From FEN-1219 sp963810755 (lineage in GTDB: Bacteria; Pseudomonadota; Gammaproteobacteria; Steroidobacterales; Rariloculaceae): DNA of 64,000 nt. The first letter of the stretch is position 1; each line of letters begins with the position of its first letter. Positions 47,985 to 56,919 of the stretch are shown piece by piece. The DNA lies in assembly GCA_963810755.1 (NCBI GenBank), contig CAWEOP010000009.1, positions 1,240,001-1,304,000 of the forward strand. The letters run 5' to 3'. Made by a program: the position numbers and the translations under genes. The notes below the pieces were generated by a model. It did no database searches. It saw only the letters and a program-made list of their open reading frames with translations, and was not told the DNA's origin.

Positions 47985-50050
47985 TTAGGGCTCGCCCGGC
48001 AGTGCGCCGAAATCCGCCGGCGGAATCCTATGTTTGGTGGCCGCTTCGTACGCGGATGCAATCAGGAACAGAGTCGGCTCGTCGAACGGTCTGCCGACGA
48101 TGTCCATGCCGACCGGCAGCTTCGCGGATATCGGGCCGACGACGTGCGTGCCCTCCTCGGTCGCCCCGCCCTCGCCGCCGCCTCCGCCGCCTTCGGCCTT
48201 GATCGGCGCGCCCGGATCGCGCACGCGGTCGTAGACCTCGGTCGTGAACCCGGCGGGCACCGTGATCGCGGGGAACCCTTGCTGGCCCAGCATGCTCCAC
48301 GAGCCGCCGCGGCCGTTCACGCTCGGCTCGCCCGGGCGCGCCGAGCTTCGCGGGCGGCAGGTTGCTCGTCGGATAGATCAACGCGTCGAGACCCTGCAGC
48401 GCCATGCACTGAAGCACCATCTGCTGCACCGCGAAGCGCTTCAGCATGCGGTCGGCCATGTCGAGCTCCTGCGTCTCTTCTTGGCGTTCGCGCGCGCGCT
48501 TGCGATCGGGGAACTGCGGGTCTTGGTGGAAGTTCGATTTCGCGATCAGGTCCGCGTTGCTCTTGATCGCGGCGTCGCCGCGCGCCGCGAGATAGCGGTT
48601 CATCATGTAGCGGCTCTCGCCCGTCGCCTGCGCCTGGCCGAGATCGCGGAGCGACAGCGTGCCCGGCACGAGCGACGGATCCTCGGCCATCGCCACCAGT
48701 GTCGCGATGTGGTCGCCCTTCGGCTTGCCGGCCTTGTCGACGGGGAACAGATCCGGAAACTGGCGCGTGAAGATCGCGTTGTGCATCTGCGGGTTGTATT
48801 TGCGCAAGCACTCGCCGAACAGCGCACCTCCTTCGCCCGGATCGACGATCTCGGCGCCGAGCGCCTTCATGTCCTCCGCCGCGCGGCTCACGAGGTCGAT
48901 GGTCTGCTCGTCCATCTTCGTGAACAGCGCCTTGTCCATGTACTCGCGCACGACGCCGATCCGCATGCCGTCGAGCCTCGTCTGGCGCGCGAAAGTCTCG
49001 TAGGGCTTCGCGGGCAGCCGGCCCATGCCGAACACCGTGAGCTCGTCCTTCGGGTCGTAGCCCGCGATCGCCTGCAAGACCTTCGCCGTATCCTCGACGT
49101 TGCGGCAGATCGGTCCGACGCGCGTATTGATGCCCGCCTGAATCATGCCGTCGCGGCTCACGAGCTCCTCGGTGGGCGCAATGCCGACGTTGCTGTTGGC
49201 GCGCGCGGGTCCGCGAATCGACGAGCCCGGTTTCTTCGGCGATCGCGCAGGTCACGAGGTTCGCCGCCACCGATGAGCCCGATCCGGAGCTCGAGCCGCT
49301 CGGGCTGCGCTCCGTGTCGTACGGGTTGCAGAACGTGCCGCCGAACGAGCTGCGTGGAATGCCCGACGCGTACTCGCCGAGGTTCGACTTCGCGAGGATG
49401 ATCGCGCCGGCCTCGCGCAAGCGCGCGACGAACGTCGCGTCGTCGGGCGGCCGGTCGTTCGCGTAGAACGCGTCCGCGCCCGAGGTGGAGCGCATGTCGA
49501 ACGTGTCGTATTGATCTTTCACGGCCATCACCACGCCGTGCAGCGGACCCACGAGCTTGCCGGTTTCCGCAAACTTGCGGTCGAGCTCGGCGGCCACCTC
49601 GAGCGCGTCGGGCATCGCGGGATCGGAATCCGCGTCGTCCGTCATGCTGCGCGCCTTACGGTCGTCGAAGCCCCATTCCTTGCGCGCCGCTGGGCGCAGG
49701 TTCAGCGTCTGCAGCGCGTTGATCTGGCCGGCGTTCGGGATCGTCTTGATCGGACCGAGAATCCCTTCGGGCTCGGCGACGCACGTTCCGTTGTATGCCT
49801 TGATCCGGGCGAGATAGAGCTTCACGAGCTCGGTGGACGTGAGCGTCTTGCTCTCGATGGCGGCCTGAATGTCGGAGATGCGCGCCTCGAGCAGGTGAAA
49901 CGGCGCGTGCGCCGCGTCGGCTGGCGAAACAGCTGCCGCGGAGGCCTCCGGCGTCGGTGATGCGCCGCAGCTCGCGAGCAATACGGCCGCGAGGCAGCCT
50001 ACGCCTAAGGCACAAACGCGCTGCAATCCCGATCTTCCCGGAGTTTTCAT
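47985..50050 (-). pseudogene. Amidase-signature family lipoprotein, two frameshifts
   Basis: Read across two frame changes this is about 687 residues. The ATG at 50050 opens a lipoprotein signal (LGVGCLAAVLLASC). The catalytic Lys is in VVMAVKDQYDT and the cis-Ser in SGSSSGSGSSVAANL. The first shift, near 49225, falls inside the nucleophile motif; removing one base gives ETGSSIRGPARANSN. The second, near 48330, restores LGAPGEPSVNGRGG. Both are single extra bases. The C-terminal IASAYEAATKHR matches the next amidase. The enzyme would hydrolyse an amide or peptide-like substrate at the cell surface or periplasm. It is divergent from a second amidase with 261 bases between. Confidence 0.8.
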
Positions 50051-50311
50051 GGTTGCGTCCTGCGAAGGCGGCGACGAGCCGACTATAGGAATCAGGACGG
50101 ACGCGCCGCGCCCACCCCTACCCGCGAAGAACAGCCGTAGGTGCTGCCGCCGATTACTTCGCGTGCGCGCCTCGCTCGATCTCAGCGTCGCAGCGCGACG
50201 CCGGTAGGGAACTGCCACCGACTTACGTCTATTTCGTTACCAGCGTCTCCGCACCGGGAAACGCGACCCGATGCTCATCTCACCCAGCAACCACCGCTCG
50301 GAGGAATCCAT

Positions 50312-52624
50312 ATGTCGATGCGAGCAACCGTTCACGCGTGCGTTTTCTCGGCGGCCGCACTTTGGGCCGGCGAGACGATAGCGCAGCAACCCTTCACTCT
50401 CGAGGAAGCGTCCATCGAGAGCATTCACAACGCGATCAAGTCGGGGCAAACGACATGCTCGGAGGTCGTGCAAAGCTACGTCGCGCGTGCGCGAGCCTAT
50501 AACGGCACGTGCAGCGCGCTCGTGACGCCGGACGGCGCGCCGATCCCGGCCGCGCGCGGCGCGGTACGCGCCGGCGCCCCGATCACGTTTCCGACCAAGA
50601 CGATTGCGATCTCGGAGATCCTGCCCGACTTCGAAAAATACAAAGGCGACGCACCCGACTGGGGCCGCATGGAGTCGACCGCGTCGGATCCGAGCGTGAT
50701 GCAACAATACGGCATGGTCGCCGGCATTCCGAACGCCGGCCAGGTAAACGCGCTCGAGACGCTGAACATTCGCGGGGAGCGCTCCGTGACGTGCAAAGGC
50801 GCATTCGACGCGCATCCGTCGACCGGCCCGCTGCCGGCCGGCGCGCCCGCCGCGTGCGAGGAATTCCGCAAGCTGCCCGACGCGCTCGAAACTGCCGCCG
50901 CGCTCGACGCGAAGTACGGCAAGAACCCCGACTTCGAAGCGATGCCGCTGTACTGCACGGCGATGTCGTTCAAGGCGGTATACGACGCGAAGGACATGCG
51001 GTCGACGGGCGGCGGCGACGTGAACTACGCGACGGACTTCGCGCCGCAAGACTCGACGCTCGTCGCTCGCTTGCGCGACCAAGGCGCGATCATCTACGCC
51101 AAGGCGCACAACGCCGAATACAACGGCGGCAGCGGCGACCCGGGCGGAGACGCGAAAGTCGTGCATCCGATGCTCGCCACCGGCGGCGCGCGTGAAACGT
51201 GGGGCGGCGTGACGTGCAACCCGTACGACACCACACGCCAAACCGGCGGCTCGAGCGGCGGCTCCGGTGCGGCCGTTGCTGCGAATCTCGCCCAATGCTC
51301 GATCTGCGAATCCACGGGCGGCTCCTGCCGCAACCCTGGCACTCACAACGGGGTGGTCACGTTCGTGCCGACCAAAGGCATGATCTCCTACGGCGGCGGC
51401 ATCGGCGCTGATCCCTTGCGCGACCGGCCGGGCATCACATGCAAGACCGTCGAAGACGCTGCCACCGTGTTCGACGCGTTCCGCGATCGCAAGACAGGCA
51501 GCTTCTTCGATCCGCGCGATCAGTACACGGCGTTGCCGCGTTCGTTCGCGTCGAAGGCCTCCTACGTGAGCGCGCTCAGCGACCCGAAGGCCGCGAAGCC
51601 TCTAGCCGGAATGCGGATCGGCGTGCTGCGCGAGCTCATGGTGAAGACCAATCCGAGCGACGCCGCGATCGTCGACACCATCAATAGCGAGCTCAAGGTG
51701 CTGCAATCGCTCGGCGCCGAGCTCGTCGAGTCCACGGGACCGGGATACACCGACGATCCGGCGATCCCGAACATGGCGCTCACGTTCGAGAACGCCATCG
51801 CGGAAGTCGTGCCGTTCCACTTGCCCGAGATATTCTCTTGGAAGAAAGCCGACGGCACGCCGGAGTTCGCGGTGCCGGGCTACGACGTGACGAGCCGCCA
51901 ATACCTCGTCGCCGCGGCCTCGCTGAAGGCGCCCTGGCCCGCGAATCTCGACTTCCGGCGCATCTTCGGTAACGCGCCGGACAGCGACGACGCGGTGAGC
52001 GGCTACACGTTCAGCTTCCAGTTCGCGGAGTACTTGCTCAAGCGCGGCGACAAGCGCGTGTACGACTGGGCTACGTTGAACGACAACGCGAAGTACTTCA
52101 GCGACGTGCGGCGCGCCGCGATGGAGAACTGGGAGAACAAGGCGATCGACGCTCGGACCGACGAGTTGGCATTCACGATGCGCCGCAAGGACGTGATGCG
52201 CATGGTCGCGCTCAAGGTGCTGCAGCAGAACAATCTCGCAGTGTTCGTCAATCCGCCGCTGCTCGCGCTGCCCGGCCTGATCGGCCAGCCCGGCGGCGGC
52301 GGTGGCGGCGGCTCGGCTGCGGGACACGGCTACGGTGCGCGTCTCGGCATACCCGAAGTGTTCGTGCCCGCCGGGTTCGCGGCCGAAGTCTACGATCCCG
52401 TGTTCAAGCTAAACGCGGACGGCACGAAGTACGAGTCCACGCCGGGCACGACGCCGACGAAGCCAACGAGCCCGTTGCCCTTCAACATCGGGTTCTGGGC
52501 AGGCCCGGGCGACGAGGCGATCGTGCTGAAGGTCGCGTCGGCTTACGAAGCGGCAACGCATCATCGCAGGCCGCCGCCCGCTTTCGGGCCGTTGCCGGAG
52601 CAACGTCAGTCGGCGGTTCACTGA
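50312..52624 (+). CDS. Amidase-signature family enzyme, exported
   Basis: 770 residues from the ATG at 50312, which has CGGAGGA upstream and a signal peptide (VFSAAALWAGETIA). The triad is recognisable though diverged: Lys in MSFKAVYDAKD, cis-Ser in TGGSSGGSGAAVAANL, and the nucleophile in STGGSCRNPG (usual form GGSIRxPA). It is much longer than typical amidases (470-550), with insertions near the N-terminus (SALVTPDGAPIPAARGAV) and a Gly-rich loop (GGGGGGGSAAGHG). It shares the IASAYEAATHHR-like end with the divergent lipoprotein amidase, so the two are likely paralogs. Substrate unknown. Confidence 0.82.
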   Translation: MSMRATVHACVFSAAALWAGETIAQQPFTLEEASIESIHNAIKSGQTTCSEVVQSYVARARAYNGTCSALVTPDGAPIPAARGAVRAGAPITFPTKTIAISEILPDFEKYKGDAPDWGRMESTASDPSVMQQYGMVAGIPNAGQVNALETLNIRGERSVTCKGAFDAHPSTGPLPAGAPAACEEFRKLPDALETAAALDAKYGKNPDFEAMPLYCTAMSFKAVYDAKDMRSTGGGDVNYATDFAPQDSTLVARLRDQGAIIYAKAHNAEYNGGSGDPGGDAKVVHPMLATGGARETWGGVTCNPYDTTRQTGGSSGGSGAAVAANLAQCSICESTGGSCRNPGTHNGVVTFVPTKGMISYGGGIGADPLRDRPGITCKTVEDAATVFDAFRDRKTGSFFDPRDQYTALPRSFASKASYVSALSDPKAAKPLAGMRIGVLRELMVKTNPSDAAIVDTINSELKVLQSLGAELVESTGPGYTDDPAIPNMALTFENAIAEVVPFHLPEIFSWKKADGTPEFAVPGYDVTSRQYLVAAASLKAPWPANLDFRRIFGNAPDSDDAVSGYTFSFQFAEYLLKRGDKRVYDWATLNDNAKYFSDVRRAAMENWENKAIDARTDELAFTMRRKDVMRMVALKVLQQNNLAVFVNPPLLALPGLIGQPGGGGGGGSAAGHGYGARLGIPEVFVPAGFAAEVYDPVFKLNADGTKYESTPGTTPTKPTSPLPFNIGFWAGPGDEAIVLKVASAYEAATHHRRPPPAFGPLPEQRQSAVH

Positions 52625-52641
52625 CAGGGAGAACGATACGA

Positions 52642-52672
52642 GGTGGCGCCGGCCCGTCCGGCCGGCGCCACC
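52642..52672 (+). terminator. Strong hairpin after the amidase gene
   Basis: GGTGGCGCCGGC and GCCGGCGCCACC form a perfect 12-bp stem with a seven-base loop, 17 bases after the amidase stop. It is followed by TTGTC, only a weak T-tract, so termination may need Rho or may work in both directions for the convergent cassette array too. Confidence 0.7.
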
Positions 52673-52739
52673 TTGTCGGTCAGTTGTTCGCCCAGCTCGC
52701 TCGATCTCTGAAGTCGAACTCGGTGCCGCGAGCGACTCA

Positions 52740-53175
52740 TCATCGCTCGACGCGCTCCCAGGACTCGAGCGGTCCCTCAACCGGATTGAAGAGCGGATGA
52801 CATCGCGGGAGGCGAACAGAACGCCACTGGTGGCGCAATTTTGGATTTCGCGCGGCCAGCTTTTTCAGCAAATGCTGCCACTCGTGCGAAACCTGCCCGG
52901 TGGTAGTCGGGATAGGCTCCACAGCACGCAGTGGGCCTACCTTGCTGGCGTCGAATCCGTAGCCCCGTGCCGTCGCCTCCGCATGAATCGCGGCGAGATA
53001 CGCATTGATGGCGTACCGGGGACTCCGATGCGCGAGAAATCGCACGAGCTGCGGGTGGTGTCGATAGCCTCGAGTTTGGCCGCGCAACACGGCTCGCGCC
53101 AGCAAAGACTCGCGCCACAGATGCAACCAGCCCCTGCGGATCGAGGTAGCGTGGATGGATAGTCCAGAGGCGCAT
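52740..53175 (-). pseudogene. Pyrimidine-dimer DNA glycosylase family protein, one frameshift
   Basis: The two reading frames join to a protein of about 144 residues: MRLWTIHPRYLDPQGLVA, then LWRESLLARAVLRGQTRGYRHHPQLVRF, YAINAYLAAIHAEATARGYGFD, and an end HPLFNPVEGPLESWER. This is the pattern of Pfam Pyr_excise proteins, related to T4 endonuclease V, which cut at UV-induced pyrimidine dimers. The frame changes near 53115, where removing one T gives GLVALWRES. The ATG at 53175 lies 9 bases after the TGA of the DUF962 gene. It is the last gene of the cassette array and has no attC after it. Confidence 0.72.
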
Positions 53176-53186
53176 TTGATTAGGCG

Positions 53187-53549
53187 TCAATGCTTCCCGC
53201 GGTTTGCCTCGGCCGAGGTTCGGGGTACTTCTTGATCTCGGAATCGTACTCTGCCCGTCAGTATTTCCCACCACATGCGCCCGTCACCCATGAAGCTGAA
53301 CCTTGGATACTGAAACGTAGCGGGCTTGTTGTGCTCGAAGAAGAAGTGGCCCACCCACGCAAAGGCGTAGCCTTGTACAAGTGCGATCGGCACCAACCAC
53401 CAGTTCAAGGTGACGACCGCCGCCACCAGCAGCACGATCGCAATGCTGGTGCCGATGAAATGCAACCTCCGCGACGTCGGGTTCTTGTGCTCGCTGAGAT
53501 AGAACGGATAGAACTCGCTGAAGGTCCGGTACGACTTGGTTTCGGTCAT
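53187..53549 (-). CDS. DUF962 / Mpo1-like membrane protein
   Basis: 120 residues with GGAGGAGC before the ATG at 53549. It matches the DUF962 family: SEFYPFYLSEHKNPTSRRLHFIGT, then a hydrophobic pair, ALVQGYAFAWVGHFFFEHNKPATFQYP, and MWWEILTGR. The three conserved His sites (EHKN..RRLHF, GHFFFEHNKP) are the iron ligands in the yeast Mpo1 2-hydroxy fatty acid dioxygenase. Its cassette start GTTAGGCGTCAA (53572-53583) pairs with TTGACGCCTAAT at its own end, which marks it as a former mobile cassette, but the rest of its attC is missing and the next gene follows at once. Confidence 0.82.
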   Translation of the reverse strand: MTETKSYRTFSEFYPFYLSEHKNPTSRRLHFIGTSIAIVLLVAAVVTLNWWLVPIALVQGYAFAWVGHFFFEHNKPATFQYPRFSFMGDGRMWWEILTGRVRFRDQEVPRTSAEANRGKH

Positions 53550-53592
53550 ACAAGCTCCTCCTATGGTTGTCTTTGACGCCTAACGCGATAGC

Positions 53593-53757
53593 TCATGCTC
53601 GAACATGGCCGAAAAACAAACCATAACCGTCGATGTCCTCGATCACAAAGCCTCTGAGACCGTCACGGTCTCCTAGAGGTACCGAGAAACGAACGCCACG
53701 CGAAGCGAACTCAACCGCCAACGCATTTTGCGACGAATAGATGCGACGTCGCCTAAC
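53593..53757 (-). pseudogene. C-terminal fragment of a VOC (glyoxalase-like) protein
   Basis: The minus strand reads IYSSQNALAVEFASRG, then RFSVPLGDRDGLRGFVIEDI, DGYGLFFGH and a stop. This is the last beta-alpha-beta unit of a VOC-family protein, with the conserved Glu/Asp region before DGYGLFFGH. No start codon or N-terminal half exists: the cassette core GTTAGGC (53751-53757) lies directly upstream. The remnant sits between two cassettes that also lack complete attC sites, so the deletion that truncated it probably removed an attC as well. Confidence 0.55.
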
Positions 53758-54217
53758 TCGTCGCCCCACGCCGTAGCTCAGCCCAATGGCGGCGCCGATA
53801 CACGAAATATGCGGCCACGGCCCAGTCGAAAGTTATACAGAATGCGCCATAGGCGAGAGGTATCTTCGTCGCTTCTCTTCCTCCGAAGACGTCCACGTGC
53901 ATGTGGGGCTGAACCTCATGCAACAGGTCCCAACCTCCGTGCAGCGCGTATCCAGCTATCAGCACAACCGGCACTCTCATGCCCAGGCATCCCATAGCAG
54001 CGAATACCAATGCCGCGACGGTTTCTAGGCTCCATGCCGCCGCGTCTCCGAAATAGGACGTGCAGGCGAGATAGAACGCGGCGATGGCGATCAAGAACAA
54101 CCCGTAAAGGGTCGCCTCGTGCTTCGCAGGCACGAACCTCTGCGAGAGATAGATCGAGCCCGCGGCGGACAGGACGCCGATGCCGACGTACCAAACCATG
54201 ATGATCGCCAGGGCCAT
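53753..54217 (-). CDS. Cassette-borne membrane protein of unknown function
   Basis: 154 residues with four hydrophobic segments. It starts IIMVWYVGIGVLSAAGSIYLSQRF and later has FGDAAAWSLETVAALVFAAMGCLG, VLIAGYALHGGWDLLHEV and IPLAYGAFCITFDWAVAAYFVYRR. The LHGGWDLLHE and YGAFCxTFD signatures recur in small membrane proteins I know only as hypothetical (possibly DUF6010-like). Its stop TAG lies within the core GTTAGGC, as is common for cassette genes, and its ATG lies 6 bases after the stop of the upstream VOC gene with no attC between. Confidence 0.6.
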   Translation of the reverse strand: MALAIIMVWYVGIGVLSAAGSIYLSQRFVPAKHEATLYGLFLIAIAAFYLACTSYFGDAAAWSLETVAALVFAAMGCLGMRVPVVLIAGYALHGGWDLLHEVQPHMHVDVFGGREATKIPLAYGAFCITFDWAVAAYFVYRRRHWAELRRGATS

Positions 54218-54223
54218 TAACAG

Positions 54224-54577
54224 TCAGCCGTGATGGATGTAAAAGCGGTTCCCATCAATGTCTTCCACCGTAAATTGCCGCAATCCCCATGGTTTCTCTT
54301 CGAGTGGTTCAACGATGTGTGCACCCGAGGATTTCAGCTCGTGGTATGTGGCGTCGAGATCCGGCGCGAATACCCAATGCACGGCCGGCTCGAACGGTGG
54401 CGTTCGCTGACGAAAGAAGACCGCGAAATCATTTCGCGAGACTGCGCCAATCGACTTATCCGGATATAGCCAGTTCACCTCGAAACCCAACACATCACGG
54501 TAGTGTTGCTGCGCGCGCTCGACGTCTACGACCGGCAGTTCTGGGACGGGTGCATCGAGCAACGTTCGCGTGTTCAT
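54224..54577 (-). CDS. VOC family protein (glyoxalase/bleomycin-resistance fold)
   Basis: 117 residues. Two beta-alpha-beta-beta-beta modules are visible: VPELPVVDVERAQQHYRDVLGFEV and AVHWVFAPDLDATYHELKSSGAHIVEP, ending LRQFTVEDIDGNRFYIHHG with the conserved metal-site Glu (VEDIDGN). The size and fold match small VOC proteins such as bleomycin-binding or fosfomycin-type resistance proteins and glyoxalases, which cannot be told apart here. It follows the left half of an attC site (54641-54668), 63 bases upstream. Such genes are frequent in integron arrays. Confidence 0.78.
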   Translation of the reverse strand: MNTRTLLDAPVPELPVVDVERAQQHYRDVLGFEVNWLYPDKSIGAVSRNDFAVFFRQRTPPFEPAVHWVFAPDLDATYHELKSSGAHIVEPLEEKPWGLRQFTVEDIDGNRFYIHHG

Positions 54578-54640
54578 ACTGAGACGAGCCCCAATGGGAA
54601 ACCACGGATTCTCATCCTCTTCTCCTCACGGGTGGACAAT

Positions 54641-54668
54641 CACCGTCCGCTGCAACCGGTTGTTAGCC
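54641..54668 (-). repeat. Half attC site
   Basis: The minus strand reads GGCTAAC, AACCGG, TTGCAGCGGACGGTG, which is the left arm of the attC sites found elsewhere in the array. No matching right arm follows; the sequence goes straight into the leader of the next gene. The TAA inside GGCTAAC is the stop codon of the upstream VOC gene. The site is probably a deletion product and no longer recombines. Confidence 0.65.
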
Positions 54669-55109
54669 GGCACCGTGATGCCAGTGATCATGTCGCTCCC
54701 TCCGCTCTTGCCGGTAGTTGGTAACCTCTAGACGAATACCATCCGGGCCTTCAAAGAAGGTTGCCACGTAGTCGCTCGCGTACTCTGGATACAACTTTGG
54801 TTCTGTGGCGTTGACTCCGAGGGCGCGAAGTTGATTCGCAACCGCATAAACATCAGCCGCGGAATCGACACGCAGGCAGAAGTGATGCAGCCCCGGAGAG
54901 TAAGGGTCGTGTTTCGCGGACGCGCGGGACGGTCTTAGCACAAAGCCGAAGTGTCGATTGAAGTACTGAATGTGCGGGTCGCCCGCGATACTGAACTTGT
55001 TCTTGCGGAAGGCGAGGACGTCGATCATCACCCGGTCGTAGAACTGTTCTGATGCCGCAAGATCAGACACGGTTACGTAGATGTGATCGATTCCGATGAC
55101 GTCAGCCAC
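54663..55109 (-). CDS. VOC family protein (second type)
   Basis: 148 residues from a GTG at 55109. VIGIDHIYVTVSDLAASEQFYDRV opens the first module with the metal-ligand His; GLHHFCLRVDSAADVYAVANQL opens the second, and VATFFEGPDGIRLEVTNYR gives the final Glu ligand. This set of His, His and Glu fits a metal-dependent VOC enzyme. The His-rich tail (HDHWHHGAG) may be a chance extension into the attC. The stop TAA is within the attC box GGCTAAC. The cassette start GTTAGCCGG (55138-55130) is the complement of its end CCGGCTAAC. Confidence 0.78.
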   Translation of the reverse strand: MADVIGIDHIYVTVSDLAASEQFYDRVMIDVLAFRKNKFSIAGDPHIQYFNRHFGFVLRPSRASAKHDPYSPGLHHFCLRVDSAADVYAVANQLRALGVNATEPKLYPEYASDYVATFFEGPDGIRLEVTNYRQERRERHDHWHHGAG

Positions 55110-55131
55110 GAGCGAGCTCCATTGGATGTCC

Positions 55132-55256
55132 GGCTAACGCCGCAGTTGAGCGGCGGCGCGCTGCGCCGTGCTGCGCGCCGAGAGCGCATAATGAAGCGAC
55201 GCGCTTGCGGCGCGCACGTGACGACGTATCACCGTCCGCTCCAACTGCTGTTAGGC
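55132..55256 (-). repeat. attC site, long class (125 bp)
   Basis: On the minus strand: GCCTAAC, AGCAGTTGGAGCGGACGG, a GC-rich centre with GCGCGCCGC repeats, then CCGCCGCTCAACTGCGGC and GTTAGCC. The arms pair with one extra base in the left arm. It separates the 101-residue membrane protein from the VOC cassette. Confidence 0.8.
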
Positions 55257-55307
55257 GACTGGCACAAGCTCATGCAGTATCCCTCCTCGAGTCAGGCACT
55301 TTGGCTC

Positions 55308-55613
55308 CTAGCAAACGCCATCCGGACAATTGGAGAACGCCAAGAAGAACAACAACGGCCATGCGAGCACGATGCACCCAAGCACAAGCGCAAACACAGT
55401 GACCCGAGAAGCGCGATTTCCAGAGGCCTTCATGAGCGCGAAACCAACGATGGCCAACGCGGGGGCAAGGATGCCAGCGAGAAATGATAGCCCCGCAAGT
55501 AGCGTGCCTCCGGGCGGTACGAACGCAAGCAGGACGAAAAAGATGACCGCCGAGCCGGCTAGCACAACCGAGGCAACCGAGAGCCATTCTCCGAAACGTG
55601 CCAAAGGGTTCAA
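55308..55613 (-). CDS. Cassette-borne small membrane protein, TTG start
   Basis: 101 residues from a TTG at 55613, nine bases after the attC core GTTAGGC; no ATG is available upstream of the conserved part. Three hydrophobic segments: SVASVVLAGSAVIFFVLLAF, TLLAGLSFLAGILAPALAIVGFAL and VTVFALVLGCIVLAWPLLFFLAF, with a Cys-containing end (SNCPDGVC). No family recognised. The cassette start GTTAGGCGAC pairs with GTCGCCTAAC at its end, confirming its limits. Lack of a clear ribosome site suggests weak expression or dependence on upstream translation. Confidence 0.5.
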   Translation of the reverse strand: MNPLARFGEWLSVASVVLAGSAVIFFVLLAFVPPGGTLLAGLSFLAGILAPALAIVGFALMKASGNRASRVTVFALVLGCIVLAWPLLFFLAFSNCPDGVC

Positions 55614-55620
55614 GTTAGTC

Positions 55621-55746
55621 GCCTAACGCTGCAGTTCAGCGGCCGCGTGCCGCCGTGTGCCGCGCGACGCGAGCGCATAATGAAATGGAGCGCTCGCGGA
55701 GTGGCCACGATGCCGTGTGACGGTCCGCTGCAACTGCTTGTTAGGC
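55621..55746 (-). repeat. attC site, long class (126 bp)
   Basis: Minus strand: GCCTAAC, AAGCAGTTGCAGCGGACCG, centre with CATTTCATTATGCGCTCGCG, then GGCCGCTGAACTGCAGC and GTTAGGC. It differs from the 58128 site at only about six of 126 positions. It lies 14 bases after the stop of the 212-residue gene. Confidence 0.83.
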
Positions 55747-55759
55747 GTCAACGCGCGCC

Positions 55760-56398
55760 TCACGCCCATCCTGTTTCGAATATCTGCTGCGATCGGCCCG
55801 GCTTCTGCTCGTAGTCCCCGGCCGCGTCTACAAAGGTGCCATTCAACAGCACTGCCTTGCTTTCTGGAATAGGCACAAGTAGCCCCTTCCATGGCTTGGA
55901 CTTGGCTTGCCAATACCGCTTCCACCGAGGCACGTTCAGCGTTTCGTCCAGTTGCAACAGCTTCGACTGCACGCTGGGGTCAGTGATGTCCTTGGGGAAC
56001 CAAAACTTGCTGAAACGTCCCAGCAACGATCTTTCGCAGAAGTCCCGTGGGAACTTGTCCTGGTACAGGCGCGTGTTGTTCGTGATGAGAGGCGCAACAG
56101 CGTCAACGAGCTGCTGATTGAAACGCTCGCCGCTCGCGGTACTGATGCAGTAGTGAGCACGATAGCCGGTTGAACCATTCATCAGCTGGTCTACGAGTAC
56201 TTCAGTGAGTGGTATCTGAACAGATACGCGGTTGTATCCCGGTCGGTCGTCACAAGCCTCCGGACCGATTGGCAGCGCTTCAAACACCTGAATGGCGACA
56301 GCGGCTCGTGTTGCGACTTGCGCCACGAGCTCCGCCGGCGAGATCGGAGCTGACTCGTGACCCCAAAGCGGCGCGTCTGGAAGTGAGCGATCAACCAC
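55760..56398 (-). CDS. Cassette-borne protein of unknown function
   Basis: 212 residues from a GTG at 56398. No family recognised. It appears soluble: SPAELVAQVATRAAVAIQVFEALP, a RPGYNRVSVQIPLTEVLVDQL stretch, TASGERFNQQLVDAVAPLITNN, and KFWFPKDITDPSVQ. The tail KSKPWKGLLVPIPESKAVLLNGTF is neat and non-repetitive, so it is likely a real protein and not an attC read-through. It is the longest cassette gene. Its cassette start GTTAGGCGTCAA and end TTGACGCCTAAC are exact complements. Confidence 0.6.
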   Translation of the reverse strand: MVDRSLPDAPLWGHESAPISPAELVAQVATRAAVAIQVFEALPIGPEACDDRPGYNRVSVQIPLTEVLVDQLMNGSTGYRAHYCISTASGERFNQQLVDAVAPLITNNTRLYQDKFPRDFCERSLLGRFSKFWFPKDITDPSVQSKLLQLDETLNVPRWKRYWQAKSKPWKGLLVPIPESKAVLLNGTFVDAAGDYEQKPGRSQQIFETGWA

Positions 56399-56414
56399 TA
56401 CGCTTCGCCTTGAC

Positions 56415-56501
56415 GCCTAACGTTCCGGTTCAGCGGCGGCGCGCTGCCGTATGTGCCTTGGCACTTTATGCCTGACCGTCCGCTGCAACCGCTTGTTAGG
56501 C
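56415..56501 (-). repeat. attC site, short class (87 bp)
   Basis: Minus strand: GCCTAAC, AAGCGGTTGCAGCGGACGG, centre with AAAGTGCCAAGGCAC (itself a small hairpin), then GCCGCCGCTGAACCGGAAC and GTTAGGC. It lies 17 bases before the GTG of the 212-residue gene. The centre GTGCCAAGGCAC is shared with the sites at 56920 and 57549. Confidence 0.83.
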
Positions 56502-56535
56502 GACTGGCACGAGGTGCAATCGCGAGAGTTCGACC

Positions 56536-56769
56536 CTACCTGTGGCCGGCGGCGACCTTGTTCGCGCTGCGACGCCTCCGAAGTACCACACGGCGGCGAA
56601 CACCCGCCATGATCAGGATGGACACGGCACCGAGCACCGCGCAGCTCACTGAACCAGCAGCAGTATCGAGATGCCGCACGTAACGCCCCACCATTGGCCG
56701 ACGACGAGGTCCGACGCGACTGCGCCGCGCGAGCAAAACGACGCCTAGACAGAACGCGGCGCGCGGCAC
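56536..56769 (-). CDS. Possible small cassette ORF with one membrane segment
   Basis: 77 residues from a GTG at 56769. A hydrophobic stretch (SVSCAVLGAVSILIMAGV) is followed by an Arg-rich tail. No family recognised. An alternative frame (56417-56881, 154 residues) reads through the attC and ends SPNKRLQRTVRHKVPR, a typical attC read-through artefact, so it is not preferred. The cassette lies between two complete attC sites, so something is expected here, but coding evidence is weak. Confidence 0.3.
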   Translation of the reverse strand: MPRAAFCLGVVLLARRSRVGPRRRPMVGRYVRHLDTAAGSVSCAVLGAVSILIMAGVRRRVVLRRRRSANKVAAGHR

Positions 56770-56919
56770 GCGAGTAACTGCAAAGAGCGAAAACGCTTCG
56801 GACTGGCGTCGAAGCGACGAGTCGGACGACTGAACCGCGGGGCAAACGCCGCTGCCAATGCGCTGAGGCTGGCGCTACCACTATCGCTCGAGAATGAATG
56901 ACGTGCGGCCGACACTGGC

